From NCBI RefSeq assembly GCF_049943335.1, contig NZ_JBNFVY010000003.1, forward strand, positions 342,631-406,630: a DNA stretch of 64,000 nucleotides, given 5' to 3'. Below the pieces are notes generated by a model that was not told where the DNA came from, did not search any database, and worked only from the letters and a program-made list of their open reading frames with translations. Positions 59,890 through 64,000 of the stretch are shown here, piece after piece. Numbering within the stretch: the first letter of the stretch is position 1; every line of letters begins with the position of its first letter. Made by a program: the position numbers and the translations under genes. This DNA comes from JBNFVY01 sp049943335 (GTDB taxonomy: Bacteria > Pseudomonadota > Alphaproteobacteria > Rhodobacterales > Rhodobacteraceae).

Positions 59890-62352
59890 ATGGACAAACG
59901 GTCACTGAGTGAGCGTGATATTTGCACGAAGTACATTACACCGGCACTTCGCCAGGCGGGCTGGGATGAAGTAAACCAAATCCGGGAAGAGGTTAGCTTT
60001 ACCAAAGGTAGAATTATTGTCCGAGGAAAGTTGGTGAGCCGCGGCAAGGGAAAACGGGCTGATTACATCCTTTCCGTTAAACCGAATATTCCGATCGCAC
60101 TGATTGAGGCTAAAGAAAACACCCAAGCTATTGGCGCTGGACTGCAGCAAGGTTTGGAATACGCAGAAACGCTGGGGATTCCGTTTGTGTTTTCTTCGAA
60201 TGGTGACGGCTTTGTTCTTCATGATCGAACTGGCATGAGCCCCACTCCTGAAGTCACGCTATCGCTGGACCAGTTTCCATCGCCTGCGGACCTCTGGGCA
60301 CGGTATTGCCAGTGGAAGGGTTTGTCTAACGATGCGTCGACCATAGCCCTGCAGGATTATTTTGATGACGGCAGCGGCAAGACACCGCGTTATTATCAAG
60401 TAAACGCTGTGAACTCTGCTATTGAGGCGATCGCAAACGGTCAGGATCGCGTTCTGTTGGTAATGGCCACCGGCACCGGCAAGACATACACGGCCTTTCA
60501 GATTATCTGGCGGCTTTGGAAGGCGGGCCAGAAGAAGCGCATCCTTTTCTTGGCTGATCGCAACGTGCTGATCGACCAAACGATGGTGAACGACTTCCGC
60601 CCATTCGCGGGCACTATGGCCAAACTGTCGACGCAGGCCAAAACCATTGAACGCGCGGATGGCACGTCAACTGAGTTAACGCTAGCTTTGGACAAGCGGC
60701 GCCGGATCGATACCTCATACGAAATCTATCTCGGCCTATACCAGGCGATTACGGGTCCGGATGAAAGCCAAAAGCTCTATAAAGAGTTTTCGCGGGATTT
60801 CTTCGATCTGATCGTGATTGACGAGTGCCACCGGGGCAGTGCCGCTGACGATTCCGCTTGGCGGGAAATCCTCGACCATTTCACTTCAGCGACCCAGATT
60901 GGTTTGACCGCCACGCCGAAGGAGACTGAGTATGCCTCCAACATCGATTATTTTGGCGCGCCCGTTTACAGCTATTCGCTGAAACAGGGCATCCGCGACG
61001 GCTTCCTGGCGCCCTATAAGGTGATCAAAGTTCACATCGACCGCGACGTGCAGGGCTATCGACCTGAGCAGGGGCAACTCGACCGAGACGGCGAAGAGGT
61101 CGAGGACCGCATCTACAACATCAAGGATTTCGACCGAACACTGGTTTTGGACGATCGCACCAAGCTGGTCGCACAGAAGGTTTCGGAGTTTCTGAAGCAG
61201 AGCAGCGATCGTATGGCGAAGACGATTGTCTTCTGTGTGGATCAGGAGCACGCGGCACGGATGCGGCAGGCGCTCATCAACGAAAACGCCGATCTGGTTT
61301 CGCAAAGCCATCGCTATGTCATGCGCATCACCGGAAGCGACAAAGACGGGCTGGATCAACTCGGGAACTTCATCGATCCGGAAGCGCCTTATCCCGTGAT
61401 CGTGACTACCTCGCGGCTTCTCTCGACCGGTGTCGATGCGCAAACCTGTCGCCTGATCGTTCTGGACCGCGAGGTTGGGTCCATGACCGAGTTCAAGCAA
61501 ATTGTTGGTCGCGGCACCCGTGTCCATGAGGATACCCAAAAGCTCTTCTTCACCGTCATGGATTTCCGGGGCTCAACGAGCCATTTTGCCGACCCGGAAT
61601 TCGATGGGGAACCTGTTCAAATCTACCAACCCGGCCCGGATGATCCGATCACGCCACCCGATGATGCCCCGCAGACAGACGATGAAGGTGCACCTTTGTC
61701 ACCGGAACCGGGCGATGATGAAGACGTGCTGATTGATCCGGTCGATCCACTTGACCCTCTTAGTGGCAACACAGGCGGTGGGCCGATCCGCAAGGTTTAC
61801 GTGGATGGCGTTGGCGCGGTTATCGTGGCTGAACGCGTTGAATACCTCGACGAGAACGGCAAGCTGGTCACGGAGTCTTTGCGCGATTACACGCGCAAGG
61901 CCCTGAAACAGCAGTTTGCCAGCCTTGATGACTTCCTCAAACGCTGGAACAGCGAGGGCCGCAAGCAGGCCTTGTTCGAGGAATTGGCAGCCGAAGGCCT
62001 GCCGCTTGATGTCATCGCGGCGGAGCTTGGCAAGGATCTCGATCCCTTCGACCTGATCTGCCATATCGCCTTTGACGCAAAACCTCTCACCCGACGAGAG
62101 CGAGCTGAAAGCGTAAAAAAGCGAGATGTATTCACCAAGTATGGGCCCCAGGCAAAGGCCGTTCTCGAAGCCCTTCTGGAAAAATATGCCGATGAGGGCG
62201 TGATGAACCTCGACGATCTTGGCGTCCTGAAGATTGCGCCATTCAGTGGCATGGGAAGTGTGGTTGAACTCGTTCGCGCTTTTGGTGGAAAACCCGGGTT
62301 CGAACAGGCCGTCCACGACCTTCAATCTGCTATTTACGAAGAAAGCGCATAA
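59890..62352 (+). CDS. hsdR: Type I restriction enzyme R subunit (EcoEI-like)
   Basis: An 820-residue protein: N-terminal nuclease domain (RADYILSVKPNIPIALIEAKENTQ, with D, ExK), helicase motif I VMATGTGKTYTAFQ, motif II VIDECHRG, motif III LTATPKETE, motif VI VGRGTRVHE, then an acidic linker (about residues 590-640) and an EcoEI-type C-terminal domain. The R subunit translocates DNA and cuts it when methylation is missing. The start at ATG 59890 fits the family N-terminus (SLSERDICTKYITPAL). It is followed by hsdM after three bases. All motifs appear intact. Confidence 0.93.
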   Translation: MDKRSLSERDICTKYITPALRQAGWDEVNQIREEVSFTKGRIIVRGKLVSRGKGKRADYILSVKPNIPIALIEAKENTQAIGAGLQQGLEYAETLGIPFVFSSNGDGFVLHDRTGMSPTPEVTLSLDQFPSPADLWARYCQWKGLSNDASTIALQDYFDDGSGKTPRYYQVNAVNSAIEAIANGQDRVLLVMATGTGKTYTAFQIIWRLWKAGQKKRILFLADRNVLIDQTMVNDFRPFAGTMAKLSTQAKTIERADGTSTELTLALDKRRRIDTSYEIYLGLYQAITGPDESQKLYKEFSRDFFDLIVIDECHRGSAADDSAWREILDHFTSATQIGLTATPKETEYASNIDYFGAPVYSYSLKQGIRDGFLAPYKVIKVHIDRDVQGYRPEQGQLDRDGEEVEDRIYNIKDFDRTLVLDDRTKLVAQKVSEFLKQSSDRMAKTIVFCVDQEHAARMRQALINENADLVSQSHRYVMRITGSDKDGLDQLGNFIDPEAPYPVIVTTSRLLSTGVDAQTCRLIVLDREVGSMTEFKQIVGRGTRVHEDTQKLFFTVMDFRGSTSHFADPEFDGEPVQIYQPGPDDPITPPDDAPQTDDEGAPLSPEPGDDEDVLIDPVDPLDPLSGNTGGGPIRKVYVDGVGAVIVAERVEYLDENGKLVTESLRDYTRKALKQQFASLDDFLKRWNSEGRKQALFEELAAEGLPLDVIAAELGKDLDPFDLICHIAFDAKPLTRRERAESVKKRDVFTKYGPQAKAVLEALLEKYADEGVMNLDDLGVLKIAPFSGMGSVVELVRAFGGKPGFEQAVHDLQSAIYEESA

Positions 62353-62355
62353 CCA

Positions 62356-63804
62356 ATGTCCGTCCGTACCCTCGTCAAATCCATCCAAGACATCATGCGC
62401 AAAGACACCGGCGTTGACGGCGATGCCCAGCGTATCAGTCAGCTGTGTTGGATGTTCTTCCTCAAGATCATCGACGATCAGGATCAGGAGCTCGAACTAA
62501 CCAAGGAAGACTACACCTCGCCCATTCCGGAAGCCCTGCAATGGCGCGTCTGGGCGGCGGACCCGGAGGGCATCACCGGCGACACGTTGCTGGATTTCGT
62601 GAACAACACCCTGTTCCCAGAACTAAAGACCCTGCCAGTAAACGCAGGCCCCCGCGCCAAGGTCGTCCGCGATGTGTTCGAGGATGCTTACAACTACATG
62701 AAGTCCGGCCAGCTGATGCGGCAGATGATCAACAAGATCAATGAGGTCGATTTCAACAACCTGACCGAGCGCCAGCACTTCGGCGACATCTACGAGCAAA
62801 TCCTGAACGACCTGCAAAACGCAGGCAACGCGGGCGAGTACTACACCCCGCGCGCTGTCACCGCTTTCATGGTGCAGCAGATTGACCCGCATCCCGGCGA
62901 AGTCCTGTTCGACCCCGCCTGCGGCACCGGCGGCTTTCTGACCTGCGCCATGCGCCACATGCGCGAAAACTACGTCAAGCGCCCCGAGCATGAGGCGCAG
63001 ATGCAGGGTGCCCTGCGCGCCGTGGAAAAGAAACCGCTGCCCCACATGCTTTGCGTCACCAATATGCTGCTGAACGGGGTCGAAGAGCCCGATTTCGTGC
63101 GCCACGACAACACGCTTGCCCGCCCGCTGGTAAGTTGGACCCGCGATGAACGCGTCGACATCGTTCTCACCAACCCTCCCTTCGGCGGCAAGGAAGAGGA
63201 CGGGATCGAATCCAACTTCCCGACTTTCAAGACTCGCGAAACCGCCGATCTGTTTCTTGCCCTGATCATCCGCCTGCTCAAACCCGGTGGCCGCGCCGCC
63301 GTGGTGCTGCCCGACGGGTCACTGTTCGGCGAAGGCATCAAGACCCGGCTCAAGGAACACCTGATGGAGGAATGCAACCTGCACACCATCGTGCGGCTGC
63401 CCAACTCGGTCTTCAAACCTTATGCCTCCATCGGCACAAACCTGCTGTTCTTTGAAAAGGGCACGCCCACGCAGGACATCTGGTATTGGGAACACAAGGT
63501 GCCCGAGACGCAGAAGGCCTATTCCATGACCAAGCCGATTCGGCTGGAGCATCTGGACGACTGTGCCGCATGGTGGGGCGGGGCCGCGCGCGAGGGGCGC
63601 GTTGAGGGCCCGCAGGCGTGGAAGGTCACGGCGGAAGAGATCAAGGCGCGTGGCTATAACCTTGACGTCAAGAACCCCCATACGGTTTCCGAGGATCATG
63701 GCGACCCCGAAACCCTGCTGGCCGATTTGACAGCGGCAGAGGCCGAGACAGTCGCCCTGCGCGATCAGTTGAAAGCGATCCTGACCGAGGCGCTGACCCG
63801 ATGA
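62356..63804 (+). CDS. hsdM: Type I modification subunit (HsdM)
   Basis: A 482-residue N6-adenine methyltransferase: HsdM N-terminal helical domain (WMFFLKIIDDQDQELELTKEDY), YTPRAVTAFMVQQI, SAM motif DPACGTGGFLTCAM, catalytic NPPF (VLTNPPFGGKEEDG), LPDGSLFGEG and a C-terminal helical domain. The full length contrasts with the truncated HsdM at 8446. Stop overlaps the hsdS start by four bases. Confidence 0.93.
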   Translation: MSVRTLVKSIQDIMRKDTGVDGDAQRISQLCWMFFLKIIDDQDQELELTKEDYTSPIPEALQWRVWAADPEGITGDTLLDFVNNTLFPELKTLPVNAGPRAKVVRDVFEDAYNYMKSGQLMRQMINKINEVDFNNLTERQHFGDIYEQILNDLQNAGNAGEYYTPRAVTAFMVQQIDPHPGEVLFDPACGTGGFLTCAMRHMRENYVKRPEHEAQMQGALRAVEKKPLPHMLCVTNMLLNGVEEPDFVRHDNTLARPLVSWTRDERVDIVLTNPPFGGKEEDGIESNFPTFKTRETADLFLALIIRLLKPGGRAAVVLPDGSLFGEGIKTRLKEHLMEECNLHTIVRLPNSVFKPYASIGTNLLFFEKGTPTQDIWYWEHKVPETQKAYSMTKPIRLEHLDDCAAWWGGAAREGRVEGPQAWKVTAEEIKARGYNLDVKNPHTVSEDHGDPETLLADLTAAEAETVALRDQLKAILTEALTR

Positions 63805-64000
63805 AGGACGCCACGTTTTCCTCTGCCCGCCTGCTGGCGCTTTACGAGCGTATCTCTGACGCCGAAGACGCCATTCCCCGCCTGCGCCGCTTCGTGCTGG
63901 ATTTGGCCGTGCGCGGGAAGCTGGTGGAACAAGATGCGGGCGATGAACCGGCGGCGGAGTTGTTGAAGCGGATCGCGCAGGAGAAGGCGCGGCTTGGAAT
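63801..64000 (+). CDS. hsdS: Type I specificity subunit (HsdS), 5' end only
   Basis: The ATG at 63801 overlaps the hsdM stop, and the 66 residues in the window read MKDATFSSARLLALYERI, AIPRLRRFVLDLAVRGKLVEQDAGDEPA, ELLKRIAQEKARLG, a typical N-terminal helical start of HsdS proteins. This subunit selects the recognition site. The two target-recognition domains are past the window edge. Confidence 0.88.
   Translation, partial: MKDATFSSARLLALYERISDAEDAIPRLRRFVLDLAVRGKLVEQDAGDEPAAELLKRIAQEKARLG

Larger units (their letters stand above)
30480..64000. mobile_element. Integrative and conjugative element at dusA (right end outside the window)
   Basis: From the integrase onward the genes are typical ICE functions: tyrosine recombinase, DUF932, ParB-like, Toprim, DUF2493, DUF736, a QseC/QseM/FseA/RdfS-like excision switch, TraF, transglycosylase, relaxase, TraG coupling protein and a CopG-like protein, interleaved with toxin-antitoxin and defence cargo. 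The trb mating-pair genes and the right attachment site are not seen and presumably lie past 64,000. An alternative is a mobilisable element that depends on another ICE for its mating channel. Confidence 0.8.

Noticed and set aside
59890..64000. trb conjugation genes or right attachment site of the ICE
   Set aside because: Looked for after the CopG-like gene; only the restriction system is present up to the window end.
1..64000. CRISPR arrays and intact insertion sequences
   Set aside because: I saw no regularly spaced repeats, and no complete transposase gene; the only hint is unassigned debris at 7926-8170.

Overview
The window is high-GC DNA from an alphaproteobacterium, almost certainly a Rhodobacterales (Roseobacter/Paracoccus-like) chromosome. 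The best lineage markers are a trgA-trgB-cysK tellurite locus, ccmI next to ruvX and a DUF1289 gene, an Atm1-type ABC exporter and a BCCT transporter. The window splits into three blocks.

Block 1 (about 1-10,100) is a patchwork accessory region that ends at the 3' end of a tRNA-Ser(GGA) gene. It holds a partial metallophosphoesterase and a metal-resistance set: a truncated CobW-type GTPase fused out of frame to an MFS transporter, a YnfA-like protein, a MerR-family regulator, a ZntA-type P1B ATPase, an isoprenylcysteine-methyltransferase-like membrane protein and a DUF411 protein. Beyond these lie a stranded phage lysis cassette (truncated M15 endolysin plus nested spanins) and a collapsed type I restriction locus. 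In that locus a Phd/YefM antitoxin gene overlaps an ORF that joins HsdM to the extreme C-terminus of HsdR in one frame.

Block 2 (about 10,100-30,530) reads as ordinary chromosome: a DUF3772-MscS channel, cysK, trgB, trgA, DNA photolyase, a BCCT carrier, an Atm1-like exporter, a LysM protein, a LOG-family enzyme, a host-attachment-family protein, Fe superoxide dismutase, ccmI, ruvX, DUF1289, a TSUP permease and dusA.

Block 3 (about 30,480 to beyond 64,000) is an integrative and conjugative element (ICE) whose tyrosine integrase lies divergently against the 5' end of dusA, a known integration hotspot. Its backbone is int, DUF932, RES-Xre toxin-antitoxin, ParB-like, Toprim, DUF2493 and DUF736 genes. 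A second backbone segment matches the Mesorhizobium symbiosis-ICE excision and transfer switch: qseC-like and qseM-like genes in divergent array, an fseA-like gene split by a likely +1 frameshift, an rdfS-like excisionase, DUF2840, traF, lytic transglycosylase, relaxase, traG and a CopG-type protein. Two cargo slots carry defence genes. The first has a four-gene minus-strand operon (OLD nuclease and UvrD helicase of Gabija type, followed by Mre11-like and Rad50-like genes), ParDE, and a DUF6880 gene broken by a stop codon. The second, just after the CopG gene, has an apparently intact type I restriction-modification system (hsdR, hsdM and the start of hsdS). The trb mating-pair genes that normally follow are not in the window.

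The observations I rate highest are: a covarying hairpin placed identically 12 nt before the start codons of the DUF932 and ParB genes; the fused Gabija/Mre11-Rad50-like operon; the probable programmed frameshift in the excision activator; and the HsdM/HsdR deletion fusion. All calls come from reading the sequence; no database search was run.
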